DNA of 41,174 bases, taken from contig BMAT01009626.1 of assembly GCA_019649035.1 (NCBI GenBank), positions 447,799 to 488,972 of the forward strand. The letters are read 5' to 3'. Origin of the DNA: Elysia marginata (taxonomy: Eukaryota; Mollusca; Gastropoda; Plakobranchidae). Positions within the stretch are counted from its first letter, which is position 1; the number at the start of each line of letters is the position of its first letter. The translations under genes and the position numbers were made by a program. Of this stretch, positions 24,585 through 35,442 are shown piece by piece. The notes beneath the pieces are model-generated. The model worked only from the letters and a program-made list of their open reading frames with translations. It was not told the DNA's origin and ran no database searches.

Positions 24585-24720
24585 TTTCACCCCCGACCCC
24601 CACCCCNNNNNNNNNNNNNNNNNNNNNNNNNNNNNNNNNNNNNNNNNNNNNNNNNNNNNNNNNNNNNTCTCTCTCTCTCTGTCTCTCTCTCCTTCTCACT
24701 CTTTCTCTCTATCTCTCCTT
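24585..24720. repeat. Assembly gap inside a C-rich to CT-rich simple repeat
   Basis: A run of 61 N at 24607-24667 is flanked on the left by CCCCCGACCCCCACCCC and on the right by CT repeats. The gap therefore lies within a simple repeat, and its true length is unknown. Two open frames crossing the gap (24433-24699 minus and 24563-24829 plus) are meaningless. Confidence 0.95.
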
Positions 24721-25467
24721 GTGTCCAGTGCTTTGCGCCTCATTCTTTTTGACCTTTGTTTCTTTATCTCAAGAATGCTTTCAGCCGCCCTGTGAACCTC
24801 TCCCCCTGAGGGTATCTGAGACATTCTGAGTGTGGCTCTATCTTCAGCGTGGGATCAATGCATTGCCAGTTCCATAGCTTAAATTATCTACCTCTAACGT
24901 ATGTTGTTTTCTCTGTTCTCATAGTATTCGATTACTTATCGATGCAGAGTATTTCTTGGTAAATTCTTGGAGCGTACATTAATCTGTTTTAAATTTGCCA
25001 GTTCCTTTTTTAGATCAGTGTAAAGACCAACAAAGATCAAGAATGCCTAAAGTTAATTAATATTTTCGTCACAATTACAAATACCTGTTTCATTAATATA
25101 GTTATTTATGCTTAAATGAGCCTGCCCATATTTCATCCGTTTTCATTTCATTTCGCTTGATTAGGGCTAGGTTTGTCCGAAATATATATGATAGGGCCAA
25201 ACTTTTCAGTACCATTTTAATTCCCTAACGCTCTGTATGACTTTGTTATATATTCGTTGCGCATTTTCAGGGGTAGTACTCTGCTTCCAAGAAATGATCA
25301 CAGAAAGGTGCAAATCAAAACTGGCTTATAACTGGTACTCCCTTTCCTGTTTTGATGCATTGATAGCCGACTTGTAGGTGCTTATGTTTTATCGGCCTTG
25401 AATTCTGTTAGCTTTAGAAATATGTCAACACAATTTTACTCTAAGGAAAACAAGTCTAAACTAACAG
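24721..25467. other. Unique AT-rich non-coding DNA
   Basis: I see no gene, RNA or repeat. Confidence 0.5.
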
Positions 25468-25503
25468 TATAAATAGGGGAAAACAAAGGTTTCGTTACAC
25501 ATA
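25468..25503 (+). promoter_or_regulatory. TATA-box-like site with initiator-like match (weak)
   Basis: TATAAATAG at 25468-25476 matches the TATA consensus. An initiator-like TTACAC with its A at 25497 lies 29 bases downstream, which is normal spacing. In AT-rich DNA such matches arise by chance, and no open frame or known gene follows, so support is weak. Confidence 0.12.
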
Positions 25504-25980
25504 GCAGTGCTAGAAAGCAAAGGTTTTCTGTATTTCTTAACATTTTTCAATAATATATTAACGTTGAACCGTTAATTTGTTGGCAATATTTACGTCGTGT
25601 CCAGCGCATAATAAGATTAAATGTGTCTAAGACAAGGAAGTTTAATATTCTTGATAGAACATGGGTGCATCCACTAACCATTCAACCTTATTGGTTTTTT
25701 TAATTCCTCGTGTGATATTATACGCTTCTTTTATAAACTCTTCAACAACACTCAATCTCAATGCACTCCATCAAACTTAAAACGCCAAAGCGGTTAGACA
25801 CTCAATGCTTGTTTTTTCCTTGAAATAGAAACACCCACGTTTATATCGGTAAAGATTTATTTTAACTCAATACCTCTCGAGTGGGGCTGCCTGTGTGCCT
25901 GGCATTCGTTGATCGACATAAGATCACAATGTCAATAACTTCCCAGACTGCACCAGTCTGACATCCGCCGGCCTATCGAT

Positions 25981-26000
25981 CACTTCCGGCCTCGGAAGTG
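25981..26000. promoter_or_regulatory. Head-to-head pair of ETS/GABP-type sites
   Basis: The 20 bases read CACTTCCG-GCCT-CGGAAGTG, a perfect 8-bp inverted repeat with a 4-bp spacer. Each arm holds the ETS core GGAAGT with the flanks GABP-class factors prefer. It lies in a GC-richer island (about 25880-26110). Paired ETS sites are known from housekeeping promoters and enhancers of animals. No gene start is visible beside it, though a plus frame without an ATG is open from about 25937 to 26194. The match is seen; function is inference. Confidence 0.3.
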
Positions 26001-26110
26001 TAGTTGCTTTTACCGCTCCTACCACACTGACCTTTGTGTATTATTCAGAAAACAACAGAACGATTTATTTACCAAGGAAGAACTGCACATCTTTCTGCAG
26101 TCCTCTTGCC

Positions 26111-28919
26111 CCCCAACTCCCGAAAACCGTGAGGGTTGTCAGTATTATTTTTATCTCATAAACGGGCAACAATCTCAGTTAGTCAGTTTAGTCTAGCACC
26201 ATCGCTTTTCTTAAAAACCCATCTATTGTTTTCGGTGTAGTTTTTTATTTATGTTTTCTCACTTGTCTCCTTTCTCTTTCTATGCCCCCTTACTTGCTGT
26301 TTTGTCACTGTGTCACTATCGGTGGTGAGACAATTAATTACCTAGGCAGATGGGCATATTCTTATGCGCTTTTTGAGTGAGGTATCGCAGTCTTTTCATT
26401 TCCTCGTTTCATATTTTTTATCTCGTCTGGCAGATGAGGCATTTGACGTTAAAAGTTACCATGTTTAGTGATATTATGCTATATTTGTAAAACCTTCGAT
26501 ATCCTAAAGGTATGATCACTGTGTATTTTATATCAACAATCAAAGGGTACTTTTGTATTAGGTTTTGTTATAGAAGTAATCTGCTTCATTAGTATGAGTT
26601 GTTAACAATAATTCAGTGTCGGACGTAAGTCTTATTTCATCCTAATTTAAATCGCAATTTGTAACAGTAACTGAGTATCATGTCTAACAATAACCTCACA
26701 ACTCATGGCAACATTTAAAAAATGATCAAACTATTCTACTATTTGATGTGGCTTGAGCGGGAATGAAAACGAAAAGCGAAGTATGAAAAAAAAAGATTTT
26801 AATGTCAAAAATTGATATTATGATAAAGGTAGTGATGGCGACGTTAACAGAAGTTAAAACGATTTTTCTAGGAGACAATGACTATTGCAGTTATAACGAA
26901 GAGATGTTGGCAGTGGTAAATTTGAGAAGGACGACAAAGAAGATGACAGTAACATTTTATTTTTTTGTTAGAAATAAAACATGATGAGTACAATATAATT
27001 CAACGCTTAGCACCTATACAACACTTATATATTATAATTATGAGCTGGTTTTAAAACTTTATGAATATCCTACATTTTTCAGTCAATAACTAGGCCCTTT
27101 TATTGTTTGGGAAATTAATATTGATATATTGTAGTTGTTCTTTTTGAAGCTTTTTAAGAAACACAATACCTTACGACACTGACGAAAGCGATTCCAATAC
27201 AACAAAGAAAAAGTTTACAAAAGTGTAAAACCTTTTGAAAACAAAACAAATTTTTCAATTTGAAGCTAAAGTAAAAAACAATACTAAAAGCAGCGAAAAA
27301 TGACAGAAGGACGAAAGCCGAAAATATGTGTTTCACGTTCTGCAAAAAAGTAATTTTCCTGGGCCCCAGCACAAAGCTAGCTGTACAATCTTAACCTTTA
27401 ATTTTCAGGTTTAGAACGAAGATTATAAAAGATTTTTTCACATGCAAAGACGAAAACACAATTTTTTTTCTGTAAATAGAATCCTCCGGTGTAGTTCGAA
27501 AGATGAGTTTAACATTAACATTAACCTAGGTTGCTAGTGGCTGCGTATACGGCGAAGTTCAAAAGAAACATCCGGAAATTATTTTGAAGGCCGCGCGCTG
27601 TTATAGCCTGAAGGAATCCATCAAAATGTTTTGATAGTCTTGATATCTTGCCCTGCTTTTTTTAAACATTGAACCAAAACCAGACAGAGGCTTAGTCTGA
27701 TCAGGGTTGTGAAATGTTTGAACATCTCAAGTTTTTAAGCTTACAGTTGTTGTGCGGTTCACATCCTCAAACTGGCTTGAAGGTCAAAAGTTTTTTTTAA
27801 ACAAATTTTGCCACAAGAAAAGAAATTCTTAGCTTCTGGCGTAATAAAAATCAGTACTTGACCGAAGAGCTTGTTGTTCAAGTTTATTCTTTTCTTAAGC
27901 TTAGTATAAGTTTGTGAAACTGAGGAACTAATGAATTCAATCATATCTTTGAATTGTGAGACCTAACCATCTTTTCTTATCGTTCTTTTTTTTTTAATAA
28001 AAGCAAACTTAAACATGTCGCGCAGTTTTGTTAAAGAGAGATTACAAACTCCTAAAAAACAAAAAAAAACCATTTTAAAACGCTAGCAAGCTTGAGAAAA
28101 ATTATCTTAAAATTTAGTAATATCAAAAGTATTAAATTTTACACAGTTAGAAAGTTACTTACAGTCATTATCAAAATGATAATAAGGAAAGAGGTCTTAC
28201 AAAATTTTTTACCATACAAAGGGCAAAATACACAAACTACTCGTCGAGTAAATCGCCCTCCTGTTTAATGCGTTTTTGTTATTGCATAGGATGGATAAAT
28301 TCATATGTTAGAAATGCAAAAGAAGGTAAATAAGGTTTTTTTTCTAATGTAATAAAACAATGGCATTTTAGTTCGACCATCAGCTGTCTTCAGCTTGTTT
28401 TGTATGTCAAGGTGAGCAATATCCTCTTTTCATTGTAGCTGTATTTATTTGTAACTTCTAAAGGATGGTTTTCAAGAGAAAAATTGGACCATAATGTCAT
28501 CAGCCAGCACTTAGGAGAGATAACATTATGTTTAACTGCCAGCAGCTGCAGCAGTCCTGTTCTGTGAATGACTGATTATACGGAACTGCATCACTTTTAA
28601 TGAATCTCCTAAGTTTCATTATTGTTTTGTCAGTGGAGAAACGGCTCGTGCATTATAAATGAGAACCGCCGCTTGTGGAAAAGGCGGACAACTACAGTTA
28701 AATTATCTCCCCTGGACAGCCGGTCTGGTCAATACATTCGGTTTTCCTGTATGCAGTTGTCCCCAGGTCATGTGGCAATGTAACTTAGTCATTGTCGTAA
28801 ATATTCTGAGGTTACATGACTGTTTGCGATAACTCAATAACCAGGTTTTTCTTCTTTTTTGTTGTTGGTTTTGTTCTCAGTCTTTTTAATAGAAGACACA
28901 GACACATATATACTCATGT
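26111..28919. other. Unique AT-rich non-coding DNA
   Basis: No gene or mobile element is recognised over 2.8 kb. A slightly GC-richer patch occurs at 28620-28790, with a small GC hairpin (CCGCC/GGCGG at about 28668-28688). Open frames at 26802-26984, 27154-27372 and 27759-27944 are unrecognisable. Confidence 0.5.
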
Positions 28920-30850
28920 AGGCCAGTTTAAACACGAAGAAATATGTATTGAACATTAAAACAGAAGGACGATAAGACAGTAAGATGCTACTCAACAACT
29001 GCAACAATGCTTCGAAAAGTCACAATGAAATGTGTTCATAAACATTTGTACTAATATAAGTGGATTAAATGACACGGTTTCACCATACATACAGTTTTGT
29101 GAGGAAAATATCATTAAGTCCGAAACTATTAAAGTGTACCCGAATAATAAAACATGGGGACAAGAGAACTAAGGGAGGTAATTATCAACAAAAGCAACAT
29201 ATTCAAAGAAAATAATATAGAAGAACTATAAAATATCAATCGGGAAAACAAACTAAAGATCAAATAATGTAAACAAAATTACATAGAAAAAAACTCAATC
29301 ATACTTTGAATTAGGCAACTCAAAACAAGCTTAGAACAGAATGAAAAAAATGAGTAGCTATGAATCTGTGAGAACAAGAGTGAATGTAGAAAATGAAAGT
29401 GAATATGTGAATGATTTGAATGAGTTTCATGCCAGGTTTGATTGCAATGATGAAGAAAAAAACAAGATGGTTTATGAAGCAAACTGAAAAATAGCACCTC
29501 TGAACAAATGGCAGACGCTATAATAAGTGAAGATGATGTAAGAAGAAGTCTGCTTAACATCAATGTAAACAAACCCTGGGTCCCATTAAGATTAAAGGTA
29601 AAACTCTTAAGACATGTGCCTATCAACTTGCCACCATATTTACTTCCATTTTTAATCTTACAGTTGAGACTAATAAAATACCAACGTTATGGAAGACGGC
29701 AAGCATCATTCCAATACCCAGAAAATCTTCCATATCCTCTATGAATGACCTAAGACCAATCGCACTGACCCCTATAATATTCAAGTGCTTGGAAAAAAGA
29801 ATAATGCTTTTTAAACTTTTGCCCCGAGTAGGCCAACTACTAGACCTATTTCAGTTTGCTCATAAAAGCGTTGAAGATGCAGATTTGATTTTTATGAAAG
29901 ATCTTCTAAAACACCTAGAAACCCCTAAAACATATGTCAGAGCACTATTCACTGACTTTTCGAGTGCCTTAAGCACCATCCAACCACATTTGATGATTAA
30001 AAAACTACTTTTTTAAGCTTCCCCTCAGTATGCCAAATGTATATTTATTTCCTTACCGGAAGATTGCAATATGTCTACCTAAATGATAAAATATCTAAAA
30101 CTATGACTACCAACACTGGTGCGCCAAGGGTTGCGCTTTGTCTCTCTTCCTTTATACTATTTATACCAATGGTTTTATAACATCCTCTCCCAACCTCAGC
30201 TTAATTCAATTTGCAGACGAATCATCAAATCAAGGTCTTATAATTATGCGATGATGAGTAAACCTTTTTTAAAAAAGTAGACAGGTTCGTCGACTGGTGT
30301 GAAAACAATTTTCTTAAGGTGAATGTATCAAAAACAAAAGAGCTTATTGTAGATTTCAGATGAAAATGTTGCGAAATTCGACCCTTGCAAATAAATAACC
30401 AAAATGATAAAAATTTTGATGTTTATAAGTGATTAGGTACTGCCAGCATTTATTTTAGCTGAAGCATTGACTTTCCCCAGAAATTACAAAACTAAAACGT
30501 CAGTGCCTAGTATGTGAATAACCATCTGCCTTCCATTTTCAATTTCCATTACTATATAAGCTAAATATACACCATTGTGTGACCTTAAGTTACACGGATT
30601 TTCCTTTCTAGCCCACCGCCTCATACAGAATTTAACAAAATATTTAGAAAATTTAATGCAAAAATCTTTGATAATTATGGAGGCTGTTAAAAGGCGAAGT
30701 AAATATTGAGATTTGTCGAATAAAGTGTTCATGTTTTCTTGTATCTTATTCTTTATTTAATTTTCTCAATAAATTGAAGTAAAAAGTGTTCATGTTTTCT
30801 TGTATCTTATTCTTTATTTAATTTTCTCAATAAATTGAAGTAAAAAGCGT
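28920..30850 (+). mobile_element. Dead, 5'-truncated Rex1/CR1-like LINE
   Basis: Pieces of one non-LTR retrotransposon polyprotein occur in the order expected. The end of the endonuclease region has the motif YPNNKTW (29137-29157). The linker reads VNDLNEFHARFD (29407-29442). The reverse transcriptase has NDLRPIALTP (from 29744), motif A as FTDFSSAL (29948-29971), TNTGAP (30109-30126), the catalytic box as FADE instead of the usual FADD (30210-30221), and the thumb-side KVNVSKTKELIVDFR (ending 30360). Known Rex1/CR1-group LINEs carry these motifs in this order. Stops (for example after YPNNKTWGQEN and after the ...IVDFR motif) and frameshifts (around 30010 and between TNTGAP and FADE) break it, so it is old. 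The first part of the endonuclease and any ORF1 are missing. The 3' end carries a 61-bp tandem duplication. Open frames at 29508-29744 and 29741-30016 are surviving fragments, not host genes. Confidence 0.88.
30722..30843. repeat. 61-bp tandem duplication at the LINE 3' end
   Basis: Two copies start at 30722 and 30783 with AAAGTGTTCATG and end near ATTGAAGTAA. They look identical over their length, so the duplication is young compared with the decayed LINE upstream. The unit holds an AATAAA-type signal (CTCAATAAATTG), which may mark the LINE 3' end. Confidence 0.95.
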
Positions 30851-31116
30851 CCAAACATATGGCTTCATACGGTTTTTTGTTTTTGTTTGGTTGTTTTTTG
30901 CACAGTAGTATTGTTAGAGCTACGATGGTGTGGATTTAGCATTTTTGGGCCATAGATATCAAAGTCATTGAGAGATCTAGATTCCTAATATCTAAAATAA
31001 GGTAAACGGAAAAAAATTATTTTCTTAAAGTTTCCCAATGATATGTTTTTTTCTTCAGTGTAACTGTTACTATCTTTTCTTCTAAATTTATCTTTCTCTT
31101 TCTATCTCTTTGTCTG

Positions 31117-31117
<1 letters not shown>
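30851..31117. other. Unique AT-rich non-coding DNA
   Basis: I see no gene or repeat here. Confidence 0.5.

Positions 31118-31173
<56 letters not shown>
31118..31173. repeat. (CT)n microsatellite
   Basis: About 28 perfect CT units on the plus strand. Looser CT-rich DNA continues to about 31210. It explains the Ser-Leu repeat frame at 31110-31298. Confidence 0.97.
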
Positions 31174-31175
<2 letters not shown>

Positions 31176-31439
31176 TTCTACCTCTTTGTCTCCCTCCTCT
31201 CTTTCTCGTTCGTGTTGATATTTTCTGTATATTTTCTTTTCTTATCCGATCTTCGCTTTGTTTGTTGGGTCATTATAATTATAAAACTCGTCTTTTAACC
31301 CAAACAATATGATTTTATTTTTATTTTATTTTGTCCCTCTTTCTTGCACCCTTTACCTCTTGAGAGATTGATGATATTTCTTTATGGTTTTCATCAATTT
31401 CTATGTCACAATTTTTGTTCTCTTTATTTACTTGTTCTT

Positions 31440-31502
31440 GTTCTCTCTCTCTGTCTCACTGTCTCTCTCTCTCTTTCTCTCTCTCCCTCTCTCTCCCTCC
31501 CC
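31440..31502. repeat. Second (CT)n tract
   Basis: Interrupted CT repeats (CTGT and CCCT variants) on the plus strand. Confidence 0.92.
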
Positions 31503-31926
31503 ATGCTCATAGTTTTCTAGAGTGTTTGTATATATTCTAACCGTTTTTGAAACATTTCTTTTTATTTCGAAATATAGCTATGTGTCCCATATCACGCAGG
31601 TAGTGTCGAACGAAAAAAACGTGTATGAGCAAGGTGTTGTCGTGCAAGTGGACACGTCTCTTTAGTCATGCTTTTTATGAGGATAATACACTTTTCAGTT
31701 ATAGTTTCTTAGCACGACAATTCGCATTTATGAGTTACAACAAAATAATACTTGACTCAATAAGTCGTTGAAGACTAATTCAATGCTGACGCAGAATAGC
31801 ACACACAAATTAATGCGTAATCACTACAACTGCTGCTGATATAAGCGTGGTTTTGCTGTCACTATAGCTTCACCTTTACTACCACTGGCACGTTTTATTT
31901 ATTATTTTCATTACTACTAGTACTTC
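31503..31926. other. Unique non-coding DNA
   Basis: No gene is recognised. Confidence 0.5.
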
Positions 31927-31937
31927 TGCTGCTGCTG

Positions 31938-32003
<66 letters not shown>

Positions 32004-32046
32004 TTGTTACTACTACTACTACTACTACTACTACTACAACTACTAC
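31927..32046. repeat. Long (ACT/CTA)n microsatellite
   Basis: An interrupted GCT start gives way to about 35 ACT units with one break (TTTTGTT near 32003). It has the same motif and strand as the arrays at 5125 and 6732. It gives the poly-Leu start of the open frame at 32004-32204. Confidence 0.97.
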
Positions 32047-33748
32047 TTACAAATGTTTCTGTTTCTAATGCAGTATCTATGGTGTTGCATTTTTTTAATA
32101 CATTTTCGTTAATTTTTTTTTACCATTTCGAAAACTCTACACCACATCTACCGAGATGGTCTTGTGTCATGATAGTGTACTTGTATTTTTTTCCTATTCA
32201 CTAAAGAGAAAAAAAACACTTTTGGCAATAAATAAATTTGAAGGCTACACTATGGAACGTGAAGGTAGAAAAAATCTGTAAATCCAAATATCCGTTTGTG
32301 TAAACCTAAACCTGATCTCGATATATCATAATGCATCTCAAGAGATTACTCTATTTTTCTTCCATATACACAAATTCAAAGCTTTAATAAAACTTAACTC
32401 CACACGTGTAGGTTCATGTCGCATGAAATCATAATTCATGTTGCGTGAGGAACTTCACTTACTACAAAAAAAATATCTGCTTAAGCCACCGAGCATATCG
32501 GGTTAATATCATATTAATTTTTGTCTGAGAAACATTATAGTTGTTGCCCAAGGCAAAACATGTTGTCCTATTCATTGAAAATGTTAATTTTCTTTAGTTT
32601 TCGCAATTGAAGTTTTGATAACAAAAATAGCCTCTTATTTAAAAAATCAAGTAGAGTTATTTCAATGCCTTCTTATTGCCGCGAAATGGAAATTGCTTAT
32701 GTGATCTTCGATAGATGGTGGCTGTACAGTGTTAAGAATGTCATTTCGCTTGAAAATTTTCATATTGTCTTCATCATATTTATGAAATATCAGTATTTCA
32801 AATTTAAATTGCATTGTATGAATATATCAGTCTCTGCAGAAATAAACTCACGAGTTCAAATAAAAAATTACGTGTTGTATCATACAAACTGGTCAACCAA
32901 AGCGACTTTGTGGTTGTCATTAACATCTTTGAAAAATAATATGCATCGGCTCAGTTTATAAAATGATTTTCGGCAAATAACTACTCAGTCAAAGAACATA
33001 AAAGGTCGTTGCTTGCACTTTTATACTCGAATAGTACACTGTTTGCTGTTTCAAAGTTCGGAGAATGCTATTAGCAAATTAAAGAGGGTGATCTCGACAC
33101 TCACGTCGACCTTCCTAACCAAAAAGTGTTTCAAGGCAATGCAATCAATTAATGTGTGCTCGAAAAAAGGACACTTATTGGAAAACAATTAATAACAAGT
33201 TCGGAAGTCTTAAAATATACATAACGGCCAGCGTATACTGTTAAGCTTTAGAATGATGTCAATATTTTCCCTATCTTAATTCTTTAATTAACTGGGCTAA
33301 TTGTTGGCTTTTTCATGCGAATAGTATATTCATTACTAGTTTGTTTGTTGCCATATCGAATCATGTTTGTTTGTATTGGATACAATGCTAAATTATATAA
33401 ATACAACATGGATTCGAATCTAAGTTCTTTAACCTCGGTGAATTTTTTTTTTCTGTGGGAGTTTGCAGAAACTTCCGAAGTAACCGTTCGTTACATCACT
33501 TTTCGGAGGTAAGAAAATTTTATTGCACACTCCTGTGTTCATTAAACATTAAAGAATAACACAATTTTGTTAAAAATAGAAAAAGCAGGTTTAAAATAAG
33601 ATATAGCTATATTTATATATAAGTCCTAAGGGACTCTATTTTATCATTTAAAGTAGAAGTACATGGATTTTTGCCTTACGCATTATGAGAGGACTCTTTC
33701 AGTCGGTAGATAAATTATTGACTTTTTTCTTATCAGCCATTGATTGAT
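32047..33748. other. Unique AT-rich non-coding DNA
   Basis: No gene or mobile element is recognised. Open frames at 32665-32961 and 33315-33512 have no recognisable domain. Confidence 0.5.
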
Positions 33749-34052
33749 GCTCTGTGGCCTAGTGGTAAGACACTTGCTCAGAGATCGGGAGGTGCGTGGT
33801 TCGATCCCCGGCCGAGTCAAACCAAGGACTTTAAAATTGGTATTAGCAGCTGATCCGCCTTGTGTCTGGCATTATGGATTTACTGCTAAATTTGGTCGGC
33901 CCGGTGTCAGGATAATGTGACTGGGTGTTGTGTATGCAAGCGCTCCTTACATCACAGTGTGGCAGCACGCTTTCAATTGTTCCCAGCGTCGTCTATGATA
34001 TAACTGTGTAGTTGAAAACAGACGTTAAAATTCAAACAACCAACCAACCAAC
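33749..34052 (+). mobile_element. tRNA-derived SINE, plus strand, nearly full length
   Basis: The head carries a perfect Pol III A box (TGGCCTAGTGG, 33755-33765) and a perfect B box (GGTTCGATCCC, 33798-33808) at normal tRNA spacing. A body of about 200 bases follows, GC-richer than the flanks (with GGTCGGCCCGGTGTCAGG). The tail is (CAAC)n: AAACAACCAACCAACCAAC, ending at 34052. Head, body and tail are the classic SINE layout, and the GACGTTAAA plus CAAC-rich ending is typical of dispersed SINEs in molluscs. The head does not fold into a full tRNA: its first seven bases do not pair with the expected acceptor strand, so it is not a tRNA gene. No clear target-site duplication is seen. Confidence 0.85.
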
Positions 34053-34386
34053 ACGAGCAATTACTTAGGTATTAAAATGGGGCAGAAATTCGTCAGTAAA
34101 GCAAACGTTTTCTTATTTTCAGTTGTTGGAATTTGTTCATAACTTGTTTGGTACAATATGTATTGTGTTTGTCCCATTTCGGAAATTAGCACACCTTCTT
34201 GTTTTCTCTATCGATAATTGATTTAATTGCTCAATGTATGTATAAACAGGAACCGGTAAAAAGACACACAAAAGTGTAGATAAGCGGGGCAAACTAATGC
34301 ATGGGTCGATTGGATGTTCGGAAGGAAAACAAGTATACAGTTTGATGAGAATAGATAGAAGACAGACAAATGCATGGATTTATGGA

Positions 34387-34423
34387 TAGGTAAGTAGATA
34401 GATAGGTAGCTATATATATATAT

Positions 34424-34463
<40 letters not shown>

Positions 34464-34515
34464 ATAGAAAGATAGATAGATAGATAGTTAGTTAGATAGA
34501 TCGATAGATCGATAG
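34387..34515. repeat. GATA/TA compound microsatellite
   Basis: TAGATAGGTAGC leads into a TA run (34410-34426) and then about 20 GATA-type units with GTTA and GATC variants. The minus-strand translation gives the Leu-Ser-Ile-Tyr frame at 34223-34567, which is not a gene. Confidence 0.97.
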
Positions 34516-34599
34516 AAATAGAAAGTAAACAAGAACCTGAAGAAATGCCAACAGTAGAGAAACACATTGTCGGGACAAAACAAAGAGAGGACTAGGCTA

Positions 34600-34715
34600 T
34601 TATGTATAGATAGAAAGACAGATAGATAGACAGACAGACAGATAGGCAGAAAATCACAAAAGAGAGAAAGAGAGAGACAGAGAGAGAGTAAGAGGGGAGA
34701 GAGGATAACCGGTAG
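34600..34715. repeat. GATA/GACA then GA simple-repeat tract
   Basis: GATAGA and GACAGACA units (about 34605-34650) pass into GA repeats (34660-34705) on the plus strand. This continues the simple-repeat block at 34387. Confidence 0.9.
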
Positions 34716-35250
34716 ACAGAGAAAGCGTGATAGAGTACAAAAACTGACCATTATAATACATCCAAAAAAGATGGGTAAAGAAATCAATGCCGACTTTATA
34801 TCAATACAAATTAAAATCTAAAAAACAAAATTGACCCAAAAAGAGGGTGTTGAAGGAGCTGGATCCATCAAACAGAAAATATCACTGAAAGATAAGATAT
34901 GGAAAATACCACGCGCTGCTCTCCCCTCGGGATCCTTAATAAGTTTATTTTTAGTGCATCAAAAACAAAACAAGATAATAACCTACCATCGTTTATAATT
35001 ACACCCTTTATTTATTTTCACTGTTTCTTTATGTTACTAAATCTTTAGACCCGAGTACCAAAAACTGTTTAGGGCCTACTTGTTTGGCGAATTCCAATGT
35101 TTACCTTCTTTCCATTGTACAGTCCTTTTTGTTCATTGGTATTCTTTTCAGTCAATCACTCCCACTCTCAATGTCACACATACAAACAACTTGTTTGCTC
35201 ACTCTCTGTCCTCTTTCCTCTCCCCCACCACACATACATACATGCATCCC
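34716..35250. other. Unique non-coding DNA
   Basis: No gene is recognised. From 35080 the plus strand is pyrimidine-rich, which keeps three frames open but gives no recognisable protein. Confidence 0.5.
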
Positions 35251-35261
35251 CCCTCACCCAC

Positions 35262-35316
35262 CCCACGCCCCCGGCTATATAAAACCCACTCTGTTTCTCT
35301 TCCTGCTTTCATTTTA
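35262..35316 (+). promoter_or_regulatory. Candidate TATA promoter in a GC-richer patch
   Basis: TATATAAAA lies at 35276-35284 right after a GC-rich stretch (CACGCCCCCGGC). That stretch contains CCACGCC, an exact match to the BRE-upstream consensus SSRCGCC, a few bases further up than usual. An initiator-like TCATTTT with its A at 35311 lies 35 bases from the first T, at the long edge of normal. The downstream 130 bases are GC-richer than the flanks. The first downstream ATG opens only four codons, so any transcript would be non-coding or spliced. The motifs are seen; promoter activity is inference. Confidence 0.22.
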
Positions 35317-35442
35317 TCCGTGTCGCAATGTTGTGGCTCTGATCGATTTCTCTCTGCGGAGGCGGTGGACGCAAGAACAAGAAATCAACTCTGGCATAAA
35401 GCATTGAATTTAGAGGCTATTTTTAACTTAGGATTTTATTAA

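Noticed and set aside
24433-24829. Open frames on both strands crossing the N run
   Set aside because: The unknown bases join unrelated frames, and the rest is simple repeat.
29279-29626. 115-codon minus-strand frame rich in Ser, Leu and His
   Set aside because: It is antisense to the LINE linker and reverse-transcriptase region, so it is a shadow frame.
34223-34787. Overlapping minus-strand frames of Tyr-Leu-Ser-Ile repeats
   Set aside because: They are translations of GATA and GA microsatellites.
35080-35442. 120-codon plus-strand frame with a Cys-Cys-Gly segment near its end
   Set aside because: Its first two thirds are pyrimidine-rich low-complexity DNA, and the last part shows no known domain. 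The promoter-like motifs inside it argue against a coding frame here.
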